NCBI GenBank assembly: GCA_900546055.1
Contig: URBG01000030.1
Coordinates: forward strand, 1 to 14,715
Source of the DNA: an uncultured Mycoplasmatota bacterium
GTDB taxonomy: Bacteria > Bacillota_I > Bacilli_A > RF39 > UBA660
DNA: 14,715 nt
Direction: 5' to 3'
Shown here: positions 6,416 to 12,793 of the stretch, one piece after another
Position numbering within the stretch: position 1 is the stretch's first letter
How the letters are laid out: each line of letters opens with the position of its first letter
Position numbers and translations under genes: made by a program
Notes under the pieces: model-generated
Told to the model about the DNA's origin: nothing
The model's input: only the letters and a program-made list of their open reading frames with translations
Database searches by the model: none

Positions 6416-8111
6416 ATATATAGATGTGATAAAACAATTTTTTGATTTTAAAGCTTATGATAAAAAATATACATCTTTACTTTTAGCGTCAGCCATTTTA
6501 AGAGATCTTATCGCTTTGTTAATTCCTCTTTGGGCAGCTAAAATTATTGACTGTGCCACTAAAGCGGACTATTCATCAGCTTTAATATTTGTTTTAATTT
6601 TAGGCATCACTTTTTTAACCTATACTTTAGTTTGGCATTTGAATTATTCAATGTATACTAAGAGTACTAATTATACTTATATAGCTTTACAGGACATGGT
6701 AATGAAAAAGGTCATAACGTTTGACGAAGACTATTCTAAAAAAATATCGAAAGCTTACTTAGTAAATACAGTTTCTTCAGACGTCTCAAGGTCAGCAGAT
6801 TTACCAGATATTTTATTTGACGCGATTAGCCACTTTATCTCGTTAATTGTGACTGTCATAATTTTATGTTTTGCTAATATATGGGTAGGTTTACTGGCTT
6901 TAATCGCCAATATTCTCTACTTTACTTCTTTAAATTATAATAGTTTAAAGCGCGAATATTGGATGCTTCGTCAGCAAAAATGCCAAGACCGTGTTGTTGG
7001 TTTAACTGGTGAAATTATTGATGGTACTAAAGAAGTTAAATCGTTTGATATGAATAATCGTTTAAATAAACATTTAAATGTTATTAAAAAAGATTTTAAA
7101 AGGGCTTATTTCACTAAAAGGCGTTATTGGAATCGTATGTTAGCTATTTTACCAATATTCTTATTCGTTGCTAAAGCCATTGCTTATATTATTTTAATTC
7201 TTTTAATTGCGATGGGTAAAGCAGAAGTGGCTTTATTGGTTTTAGTTATTGGCTATTACGAACGAATTGAAGAAGAAAATAAGTCTCTATTTACTAAGCT
7301 TAGCCAAATTGGGGCAAGAACGACAAAGGTATATCGTCTCCATCAATTATTTAATTACAACCCTGGAACAACTTTAAAATATGGCCAAAATCCTAAAGAT
7401 AATATTTTAGGGGTTGTCGATTTTGAAAATGTTAATTTCAGTTATGAAAAAGAGGCACTGATTAAAAATATTAATTTACACATTGAAAGCAATTCTTTAA
7501 CGGCAATTGTTGGTAAAAGTGGTAGTGGTAAAAGTACTTTATTTAGATTATTGTTAAGATTATATAAACCTGATAGTGGACAAATTACAATTGATGGTGT
7601 TGATATATTTGATTTTACTAAAGATATTTATAGTTCAAATGTTTCAGTAGCAACGCAAAAACCATTTATTTTCAATATGAGTATTAAAGAAAATTTAAAT
7701 ATGGTTAATAAATCATATACCAAGCAAATTGAAGCATGTAAGCGTGTTGGAATTCATGATTTTATTATGACCTTACCTAAAGGATATAATACTATTTTGA
7801 AAGAAGATGCAACAGATATTTCTGGAGGGCAAAAACAGCTTATTGCTTTAGCCAGAACACTATTATCAGAATCAGAAATTTTATTGTTTGATGAAATAAC
7901 CTCTTCCCTTGATCCTAATACAGCTAAACAAGTCATTAAGGTTTTGAGAAATTTAAAGAAAGATCATACAGTTATTATGATTACACATAAACCAACACTT
8001 ATGAAAATTGCTGATAAAATTGTCGTTATGGATAGTGGACGAATTGTTGGAGAAGGCAAGCATAAAACTTTACTTGAAGAAAATAAATATTATAAAAGAT
8101 TACAAAAGTAA
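6405..8111 (+). CDS. ABC exporter half-transporter, subunit B
   Basis: The second 568-residue half-exporter is similar to its upstream neighbour over its whole length (shared stretches such as YNTIL, ISGGQKQLIALARTLL and LLFDEITSSLDP). That suggests an old tandem duplication. Membrane domain ~22-290, nucleotide-binding domain ~335-568. Walker A GKSGSGKST (370-378), Q418, ISGGQ (482-486), Walker B ILLFDE with Glu497, and His528 are all canonical, and the A-loop Tyr (FSYEKE) is present. The start is ATG 6405 with GGGGTG 7 nt upstream. An earlier in-frame ATG at 6345 lies deep inside subunit A and has no SD. The 11-nt overlap implies translational coupling and matched expression. Substrate unknown. 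Confidence 0.9.
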   Translation: MKYRYIDVIKQFFDFKAYDKKYTSLLLASAILRDLIALLIPLWAAKIIDCATKADYSSALIFVLILGITFLTYTLVWHLNYSMYTKSTNYTYIALQDMVMKKVITFDEDYSKKISKAYLVNTVSSDVSRSADLPDILFDAISHFISLIVTVIILCFANIWVGLLALIANILYFTSLNYNSLKREYWMLRQQKCQDRVVGLTGEIIDGTKEVKSFDMNNRLNKHLNVIKKDFKRAYFTKRRYWNRMLAILPIFLFVAKAIAYIILILLIAMGKAEVALLVLVIGYYERIEEENKSLFTKLSQIGARTTKVYRLHQLFNYNPGTTLKYGQNPKDNILGVVDFENVNFSYEKEALIKNINLHIESNSLTAIVGKSGSGKSTLFRLLLRLYKPDSGQITIDGVDIFDFTKDIYSSNVSVATQKPFIFNMSIKENLNMVNKSYTKQIEACKRVGIHDFIMTLPKGYNTILKEDATDISGGQKQLIALARTLLSESEILLFDEITSSLDPNTAKQVIKVLRNLKKDHTVIMITHKPTLMKIADKIVVMDSGRIVGEGKHKTLLEENKYYKRLQK

Positions 8112-8138
8112 AAAAAGCTTAGATTTTAAGCTTTTTTT
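8111..8138. terminator. Bidirectional terminator between converging operons
   Basis: An 11-bp stem (AAAAAAGCTTA, 8111-8121, with TAAGCTTTTTT, 8127-8137) closes on a 5-nt loop. The A and T tails make it work as a U-tailed terminator in both directions, for the ABC genes on plus and for the nrtR operon on minus. The stop codons of both flanking genes lie in it. Confidence 0.88.
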
Positions 8139-8572
8139 AGTTGTCTATTATTTATTGTCTTTGATTGATAACTTTCTTTAGCTTCATCTAAACTATTATA
8201 GGCTCCTTTTATATCAGGATTACCATCTGGAAAGGCCTGATTCCAAGCATAATCCAAAGTAAACGCTCTACCAGATATATTAACTTCTTCTCCACTATTA
8301 TTTAATCCACAATCTAAACACTGATATATAGCTCTACCATTTTTATTATAAACTATCATATGATGGTCACACGCTCTTATTTGGCCTAGGAAAAGACTTT
8401 CTTCTAACAACTTCAAATGCCAGTAGTTTTTGTTTTCCGCTTCTAATACTTTTAAATATTCAGCTACTGCTGGGTTTTCTTCCATGGCTTTCTTTTTTTG
8501 ATGAATACTAGCTAATCTCTCTTTGCTTTTTTCTAAGCTACTTTTTAGTGAAATAATTTCTAATGAATTCAT
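8126..8572 (-). CDS. Small coiled-coil protein with zinc-ribbon-like Cys/His cluster
   Basis: I do not recognise a named family for this 148-residue protein. Residues about 5-60 are charged and helical and look like a coiled coil (KSSLEKSKERLASIHQKKK). A compact Cys/His cluster follows, Cys68-x-His70-His71 and Cys85-x-x-Cys88-Gly, resembling a small zinc ribbon (CDHH...YQCLDCGL). The tail is polar, with no signal peptide or membrane segment, so it is probably cytosolic. Its ATG follows the stop of the P-loop/CYTH gene with no gap and has a weak GAGAGGG SD inside that gene, so the two are translationally coupled. That implies a partner or accessory role in the same NrtR-linked unit. The stop codon lies in the shared terminator. 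Confidence 0.75.
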   Translation of the reverse strand: MNSLEIISLKSSLEKSKERLASIHQKKKAMEENPAVAEYLKVLEAENKNYWHLKLLEESLFLGQIRACDHHMIVYNKNGRAIYQCLDCGLNNSGEEVNISGRAFTLDYAWNQAFPDGNPDIKGAYNSLDEAKESYQSKTINNRQLKKA

Positions 8573-9700
8573 TTAAACCCTCTCTTTCATTTTCCCATGA
8601 CTTTTTAAAGCCAATGAAGCATTTTGATACGTCTTATCATCAGTAACATCAATAGCTGTTTGAACAAACGATGGAGCTTTAACTTCTCTATTTTCTAGGG
8701 TTGGCTCTACTTCAAGTAATACTAAATCTCGATCGTCAAACTTATCTAGACGGTAATATTGATTGTCATATACAAATGAACTTCTAGTTTTACTGATTGT
8801 TCCACTTATTTCATGGCTAGATAACAATCTTTGATAATCGTGCTGGCTAATACGCTTATCTAAAACAACTTCTGATACACCATTAGGCGATTTCTTTTGA
8901 ACGGTGAAATAATAAGTGCTTTGTTTCCCTCTAACTCTTTCTCTTAGTCTTTTTTCATAATATGGGTTTCCTGTTTTTAAATAAAATTGTTTTATTTGAA
9001 TTTCAGTACAATCAATATTCTCTAAGAAACTAAAGCTTTCGTTTGAAGCTAAAAGATATTTTCTTTGAGTTTTAAGGGATACTGGATTACCTAAGAAATT
9101 GGCAATTTCATTGATAACACGGTCTAGCTTCCCATCAAAATCACTACTATTATCAATTATTTTTAGATTTGAATGTCCAGCCCAAGCGTTCATAGTTTTT
9201 TTATCTAATGCTCTAGCTTGTTCAGGTGTTTCTGTACGTGCCTCGTTGTTGGCTAAAGTATAACATTCTTCTTTACCGTCAGCCGCAGTAACTAAATGAA
9301 TAACCATGTCATAATAGTCCATCATATCCAATTCATTTAGATTTAATTTTTTCGTTATTTCGCTAAACTGTTCAGCTGTTAAAAAAGCCTTATTATCCAT
9401 AATTCCACGGTCATAAATAATTACGCATTTTACGTCTTTTGCTAAATTAGTGGCGGCTTCTTCATATAACTTTTCTTTGGCGAGTTGATATTTTAGAATT
9501 AAACTTTCAAAACACTCATTTTCTAAAGCACACTTTCCAAAAGCTCTGATACCTCCTTTGATAAATTCAGTAGCACTTTCGGCTAATACAAATACATGAT
9601 AGCCTTGTTCAATTAATTTTTTTTCAATTCTGGATAAGGCTGAAGTTTTTCCAGCACATGGTCCCCCAGTTAAAACAATCTTGCCACAAATTTGTCCCAT
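8573..9700 (-). CDS. P-loop NTPase (AAA_28, NadR/Ttd14-like) fused to a CYTH domain
   Basis: A 375-residue two-domain protein. The N-terminal P-loop NTPase/kinase-like domain (about 1-205) has Walker A GGPCAGKTS (12-20) and a likely catalytic/Walker-B strand CVIIYDRGIMD (near residue 100). The second domain (about 210-375) resembles CYTH/triphosphate-tunnel proteins: RKYLL strand, repeated basic strands (YEKRLRERVRGK), LLEVEPTLE, and the ending TDDKTYQNASLA, like the CYTH EVTxDxxYxNxxLA ending. The opening ExExK motif appears as KTQRK, so its two acidic residues are missing. The same domain pairing is known in the Ttd14 family. The substrate is unknown; a nucleotide or polyphosphate is inferred. 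The start is ATG 9700, set by AAGGAGGAG (9704-9712); a frame from GTG 9730 would translate the operator. Confidence 0.85.
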   Translation of the reverse strand: MGQICGKIVLTGGPCAGKTSALSRIEKKLIEQGYHVFVLAESATEFIKGGIRAFGKCALENECFESLILKYQLAKEKLYEEAATNLAKDVKCVIIYDRGIMDNKAFLTAEQFSEITKKLNLNELDMMDYYDMVIHLVTAADGKEECYTLANNEARTETPEQARALDKKTMNAWAGHSNLKIIDNSSDFDGKLDRVINEIANFLGNPVSLKTQRKYLLASNESFSFLENIDCTEIQIKQFYLKTGNPYYEKRLRERVRGKQSTYYFTVQKKSPNGVSEVVLDKRISQHDYQRLLSSHEISGTISKTRSSFVYDNQYYRLDKFDDRDLVLLEVEPTLENREVKAPSFVQTAIDVTDDKTYQNASLALKSHGKMKERV

Positions 9701-9703
9701 TCG

Positions 9704-9712
9704 CTCCTCCTT
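9704..9712 (-). promoter_or_regulatory. Strong ribosome binding site that sets the P-loop/CYTH start
   Basis: AAGGAGGAG on the minus strand lies 3 nt before ATG 9700 (the GGAGG core is 5-6 nt away). It excludes the upstream GTG (9730) and ATG (9715), which overlap the operator-like repeat. Confidence 0.8.
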
Positions 9713-9713
9713 C

Positions 9714-9732
9714 ATGCGTCTTTTTGACACTT
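9714..9732 (-). promoter_or_regulatory. Predicted NrtR operator, copy 1
   Basis: A 19-bp sequence identical to the one in the nrtR promoter (10458-10476). Its core GTGTCAAAAAGACGC (9716-9730) is a near-palindrome: 5-nt half-sites with one mismatch around five A residues. It ends one base before the SD of the P-loop/CYTH gene. Only a weak promoter is visible next to it (TAAAAG, 9730-9735, as -10), whose start would fall inside the operator. Confidence 0.75.
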
Positions 9733-9755
9733 TTAGTCACCAATAAAAAGGGTAT

Positions 9756-10433
9756 TTAAAATACACTTTTGTTTTCTTTGTCTTTACTTTTAAATTTATA
9801 TAATTTGGCTGGCTTAGTTCCGGCAAATTTAATTTCTTTATTAGTATCAACAATTAAATCTAGGTTTAACAGTCGCCGTCTAAAATTTCTTCTATCAAAG
9901 GTTTCATTTAGAATAGACTCATATGTTTTTTGAATTTCTGGAATTGTAAAACCGTTTGGAAATAACGATTTTAAAATATCAGAATTTATAATAGCTATTT
10001 TTAGTTTTTCTAAAGCATCATTTAAAATTTCATTATGATCATAAGCTAATTTGGGAATATTATCGATAGGAAACCAATCGGCATCAATTGTTTTTAAAGT
10101 CTTTTTTAAAACTTTAACCTTACCGGCATCAATAACACCTAAATATGATACAGCAATCATTCTCATAACTGGTGAGCGATCTACTTTACTAAATGTATTG
10201 CACATTGAAAGTTCGATGTTTTCAATTCCTGTTTTCTCTTTAATTTCTCTTTTTGCCCCTTCCAATAATTCTTCATTATTGTAAAGAGCACCACCAACTA
10301 AGGCCCACATCCCTTTAAATGGTGCATTATCCCTTTTAATCAGCAGAACTTTGGTCACGCCTTTTTCAACGGTGAACAAACATGAAATTGTATGAATTCC
10401 TTGATTCTTATATAAAGGATTGTTTACTTCCAT
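9756..10433 (-). CDS. nrtR: NrtR-type transcriptional regulator (degenerate Nudix + winged helix)
   Basis: A 225-residue protein with the NrtR layout: an N-terminal Nudix-like domain (about 10-145) and a C-terminal winged helix-turn-helix (about 156-214; GFTIPEIQKTYESIL, DRRNFRRRLL, KPAKLYKF). Known NrtRs repress NAD-metabolism genes and release DNA on binding ADP-ribose or related NAD derivatives. The Nudix box runs from Gly48 to Ile70 as G-x5-E-x7-REIKEKTGI, so the last Glu of REUxEE is Lys67. One metal-binding acid is lost, consistent with a sensor rather than a hydrolase. The start is ATG 10433 with GAGGTG upstream (10439-10444). It has a perfect promoter with an operator in the spacer (autoregulation) and lies just upstream of the P-loop/CYTH gene. 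The exact effector is not shown by sequence. Confidence 0.9.
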   Translation of the reverse strand: MEVNNPLYKNQGIHTISCLFTVEKGVTKVLLIKRDNAPFKGMWALVGGALYNNEELLEGAKREIKEKTGIENIELSMCNTFSKVDRSPVMRMIAVSYLGVIDAGKVKVLKKTLKTIDADWFPIDNIPKLAYDHNEILNDALEKLKIAIINSDILKSLFPNGFTIPEIQKTYESILNETFDRRNFRRRLLNLDLIVDTNKEIKFAGTKPAKLYKFKSKDKENKSVF

Positions 10434-10452
10434 TATCTCACCTCACAGTTAC

Positions 10453-10481
10453 ATTATATGCGTCTTTTTGACACTTGTCAA
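10453..10481 (-). promoter_or_regulatory. Consensus sigma-A promoter of nrtR
   Basis: Perfect TTGACA (10476-10481) and TATAAT (10453-10458) boxes with a 17-bp spacer on the minus strand. The start is expected near 10446, leaving a very short leader that begins at the SD. The -35 also forms an inverted repeat with the operator edge (TTGACA-AG-TGTCAA). Confidence 0.92.
10458..10476 (-). promoter_or_regulatory. Predicted NrtR operator, copy 2 (inside the promoter spacer)
   Basis: The same 19 bp as at 9714-9732, in the same orientation. The core GTGTCAAAAAGACGC (10460-10474) sits between the -35 and -10 boxes of the nrtR promoter, so a bound protein would exclude RNA polymerase. NrtR is the obvious candidate binder, by position. 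Confidence 0.82.
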
Positions 10482-10490
10482 TAAAGACTA

Positions 10491-10509
10491 TAAATTTTAT
10501 TAAAATTTA
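10491..10509 (-). repeat. AT-only inverted repeat after the ATPase pseudogene
   Basis: Two 9-bp arms (TAAATTTTA and TAAAATTTA) around a single base, containing the stop codon of the interrupted ATPase gene. It could be a weak terminator, but on the minus strand no U-run follows (TAGTCTTTATT), so that role is doubtful. Confidence 0.35.
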
Positions 10510-11007
10510 TTTTTCTAAAGGGTAATTGTTTTTAACTAAATAGCCTTCTAATGTTTCATTTTCCTCTAAAACTATTTTATCAGCTTGATAATTTTCAAAT
10601 TGTTCAAATCGTTCGTCATATGTGTCAATTACTCGTCTGATATATTCTTTATTATTGCCACGTTTTATAAATCTTTGTTCATACTCTGGAAGAGCTTTTT
10701 TAGAAGGATAACACAAAACATACGGAATGTTATTTTTTTAATATATTTCTAAAACTTCTGGTTTAATCCATACTAATACTATATCGTATTTTTCTATAGC
10801 TTCTTCAATTGCATTTATATAATTTAAAGGCCAATTTGGATTTGAATTGCGAGTAGTTCCTTTTCGTTGTTCTACTGGTATATCCATAATTTTAGAATTA
10901 TCCCACCTATAATTGCTTGATTCTAAGTCAATAACATTTCTATATTTTTTGGCTAAAGTTGTTTTTCCGATACCAGCAAATCCGGCGATTACTGTTCCCT
11001 GTTTCAT
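10507..11007 (-). pseudogene. Small P-loop ATPase interrupted by one in-frame stop
   Basis: Two open stretches, 10738-11007 (89 aa) and 10507-10716, lie in the same frame, split only by TAA at 10738-10740. The reading continues without a stop to 10507, giving a 166-codon product if read through. The first part has Walker A GFAGIGKTT (residues 9-17), then VIDLES and NPNWPLNYINAIEEAIEKYDIVLV. The second continues as expected (NNIPYVLCYPSK, EYEQRFIKRGNN, a polar C-terminal helix). I recall this as a small predicted ATPase type found in phages and low-GC bacteria, but no function is known to me. The ATG at 11007 with AGGAG 8 nt upstream and an extended -10 are intact, so the mutation looks recent. 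A sequencing error, or two separate peptides (TTG at 10716), cannot be excluded. Confidence 0.75.
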
Positions 11008-11046
11008 AAAAATACTCCTATACTTGAAAATTTATTATTCCATAAT

Positions 11047-11055
11047 ATTATACCA
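11047..11055 (-). promoter_or_regulatory. Extended -10 promoter of the ATPase pseudogene
   Basis: TGGTATAAT on the minus strand, with a weak -35 (TAAGTT, 11070-11075) 17 nt upstream that falls in the palindrome at 11070-11083. Confidence 0.6.
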
Positions 11056-11069
11056 CACATTATTTACTA

Positions 11070-11083
11070 AACTTAGTTAAGTT
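11070..11083. repeat. Inverted repeat between divergent promoters
   Basis: AACTTA-GT-TAAGTT: perfect 6-bp arms around 2 nt. It overlaps the likely -35 of the minus-strand promoter and lies 35 bp before the -10 of the plus-strand CPBP gene. It could be an operator; no binder is identified. Confidence 0.45.
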
Positions 11084-11117
11084 AATAAAATGAATAAGGT
11101 TATTTTTTTATAAATTA

Positions 11118-11126
11118 TGATATAAT
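11118..11126 (+). promoter_or_regulatory. Extended -10 promoter of the CPBP/EamA genes
   Basis: TGATATAAT on the plus strand with no good -35. The start should be near 11133, right at the AAAGGAG SD (11131-11137), so the leader is minimal. Confidence 0.65.
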
Positions 11127-11148
11127 AGTTAAAGGAGATGATAACTAA

Positions 11149-11853
11149 ATGGTAATTTTTAACAAACAAACACGGCTTAAAAATTTTATTAAAGGTATAA
11201 GTGTAGTTTTAATTTACTTTATTGTCAGTTTTTTTAGAACTGTGCCTTTATCCTTGCTTAATATAGATTATAATACTTTATCAACGTTTGCTAAAGAATT
11301 CTATAATATTGCTACAGAAGTGGCCTTGCTGGGAATTATATTTATAATATTTAGTGAACAGTATAAAAAAGCCTGGGATGATTTAAAGCAAAACCATCGG
11401 AAATATTTTAGTGAAAATTTAAAATTTTATTTACTTGGGGTTATTTTGATGATGGGAGCTAATGCGTTAATTGCTGTCTTAGGTGGTTCAATGTCAGAAA
11501 ACGAATCATCAATTAGAGATCAATTTGCGATAGCACCTATTTATACTTATATTTCGGCAGTCTTTTTAGCGCCAATACTCGAGGAAAGTGTATTTAGATT
11601 AAGCTTTAGAAATATGTTTGAAAACAATTTCTTGTTTATTGTAATTTCAGGATTAGTATTTGGCGGGCTACATTTAATTAGTGGGGTTAATATGGAATTA
11701 TTCTTCTTATATGTAATCGCCTATTGTAGCTTCGGAATTATTTTTGCATATATGCTTACGAAAACGAATAATATTTTTGTATCAATGGGTTTCCATCTGA
11801 TGCATAACGGCATTTTAATGTCGCTGCAAGTGTTTTTATTATTATTTGGTTAG
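11149..11853 (+). CDS. CPBP-family intramembrane metalloprotease
   Basis: A 234-residue multi-pass membrane protein of the CPBP (CAAX protease and bacteriocin-processing, Abi) family, glutamate-type intramembrane proteases. All three motifs are visible: EExxxR (Glu145-Glu146...Arg150 in LEESVFRLSF), FxxxH (Phe171-His175 in FGGLH), and HxxxN (His216...Asn220 in FHLMHN). Hydrophobic segments lie around 15-30, 52-68, 92-110, 132-145, 160-178, 183-202 and 210-233. In other bacteria members process peptides or confer bacteriocin self-immunity; here the substrate is unknown. The ATG at 11149 has GGAG about 11 nt upstream, a slightly long spacing. An EamA-type permease follows within 15 nt, suggesting co-transcription. 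Confidence 0.87.
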   Translation: MVIFNKQTRLKNFIKGISVVLIYFIVSFFRTVPLSLLNIDYNTLSTFAKEFYNIATEVALLGIIFIIFSEQYKKAWDDLKQNHRKYFSENLKFYLLGVILMMGANALIAVLGGSMSENESSIRDQFAIAPIYTYISAVFLAPILEESVFRLSFRNMFENNFLFIVISGLVFGGLHLISGVNMELFFLYVIAYCSFGIIFAYMLTKTNNIFVSMGFHLMHNGILMSLQVFLLLFG

Positions 11854-11867
11854 AGTGAGTGATTAAT

Positions 11868-12737
11868 ATGTGGCTTATATTATGTATAGCTTCAACAATA
11901 ATAGCTGGACTAATATCGATATTTACTAAAAAATGTACAAATAAAAATGAAAACATGAAAGGTATTAATATTTTATCAATACTTATATATCATGTTTTCT
12001 TTTTGTGTGTAATTTTAATAAGCGAACCTAAAATATTTTTACAATTTAATTTTGCTGACTTAGTTAAAATTTTACCATTGGCAATTACCCAAACGGTTGG
12101 AGCGGTATCATATTACATGTCAATTAAAAACTCTTTGGTTTCAACGACAGCACCAATTACAAGAGCAAAAGCTGTCGTTCCTTTAATTTTAGGTTTAGTT
12201 ATTTTAAATGAAAATTTAAGTATTATGCAAATTTTACTTTCTGTGGGATTAATTGCTTTGACGATTTTAGTCAGTAAAAGTAATAAAGTTGAAACCTCTA
12301 GTAGTAAAAAAGGTATTATATATGCTTATGGTTTTGTTTTATTTAGTGGTGTTAGTAATTTTTTAAACAAAGTATATATTAATATTTATCATGATCCTTT
12401 AGTTATTGCTTTTTATTTTGCAATTACAATAATATTTAGTGTTTTAATTTATACCATTTTTACTGGGCAATTTAGTTTACTTGACGTAAGAAGGATTAAC
12501 GCTAAAAGATTTTTCTTTATGTTTGTTTTTCTTGATTTTCTATCTTCACTATTAATTAGGTTTAGTTTGATTGATGGACCGGTTTCTATTGTTTACGTTA
12601 TTGAATCTAGTGCGATAATTGTGACAATTTTAGCTTCTAGGCTTATTTTAAAGGAAAAAATACCATGGAGAAAAGCTTTATTAATTACTGGTATTATTAT
12701 TTGTGTTGTTGGATTAGCTATAAGTTCATATTTATAA
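11868..12737 (+). CDS. EamA/DMT-superfamily permease
   Basis: A 289-residue very hydrophobic protein with about ten predicted helices arranged as two halves of five, typical of EamA (drug/metabolite transporter) permeases. Each half ends in the characteristic strip: LGLVILNENLSIMQILLSVGLIALT (residues ~102-126), and SRLILKEKIPWRKALLITGIIICVVGLAI near the C-terminus. Only part of each is needed: LNEN and LKEK precede the last helix of each half. The substrate is unknown. The start could be GTG 11859 or ATG 11868; the SD-like GAGTGAG (11853-11859) favours the ATG. It is 14 nt downstream of the CPBP gene, with no terminator between them, and is followed by a weak terminator. Confidence 0.85.
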   Translation: MWLILCIASTIIAGLISIFTKKCTNKNENMKGINILSILIYHVFFLCVILISEPKIFLQFNFADLVKILPLAITQTVGAVSYYMSIKNSLVSTTAPITRAKAVVPLILGLVILNENLSIMQILLSVGLIALTILVSKSNKVETSSSKKGIIYAYGFVLFSGVSNFLNKVYINIYHDPLVIAFYFAITIIFSVLIYTIFTGQFSLLDVRRINAKRFFFMFVFLDFLSSLLIRFSLIDGPVSIVYVIESSAIIVTILASRLILKEKIPWRKALLITGIIICVVGLAISSYL

Positions 12738-12739
12738 TT

Positions 12740-12761
12740 AAAAGGCCTTTTGTCTTTTTTT
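12740..12761 (+). terminator. Weak intrinsic terminator after the EamA gene
   Basis: AAAAGGC (12740-12746) pairs with GTCTTTT (12752-12758, one G-U), loop CTTTT, followed by a short T run to 12761. It is AU-rich and only 33 bp before the next gene, so read-through is likely. Confidence 0.5.
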
Positions 12762-12767
12762 CTTTTG

Positions 12768-12782
12768 TGGTAAAATTATACT
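12768..12782 (+). promoter_or_regulatory. Possible promoter of the metallophosphoesterase gene
   Basis: Two overlapping -10 candidates, extended TGGTAAAAT (12768-12776) and TATACT (12777-12782), lie before the SD AGGTGG (12783-12788). No convincing -35 is seen. The second would place the start past the SD, so the first is preferred. Confidence 0.4.
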
Positions 12783-12793
12783 AGGTGGTTCTA

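Noticed and set aside
7754..7936. Minus-strand open frame inside ABC subunit B
   Set aside because: It is antisense to the conserved signature and Walker B region; a shadow frame.
9701..9730. Ten-residue longer start (GTG 9730) for the P-loop/CYTH protein
   Set aside because: It would translate the operator repeat and the SD. AAGGAGGAG placed before ATG 9700 decides the start.
10051..10284. Plus-strand open frame opposite nrtR
   Set aside because: It is antisense to the conserved Nudix domain and has no SD.
10507..10716. Separate 69-aa gene with TTG start
   Set aside because: It is in frame with the upstream ATPase fragment and completes the family-like sequence, so one interrupted gene explains both pieces better. 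No clear SD before the TTG.
11756..11956. Minus-strand open frame across the CPBP/EamA junction
   Set aside because: It is antisense to two real genes, with no recognisable protein.
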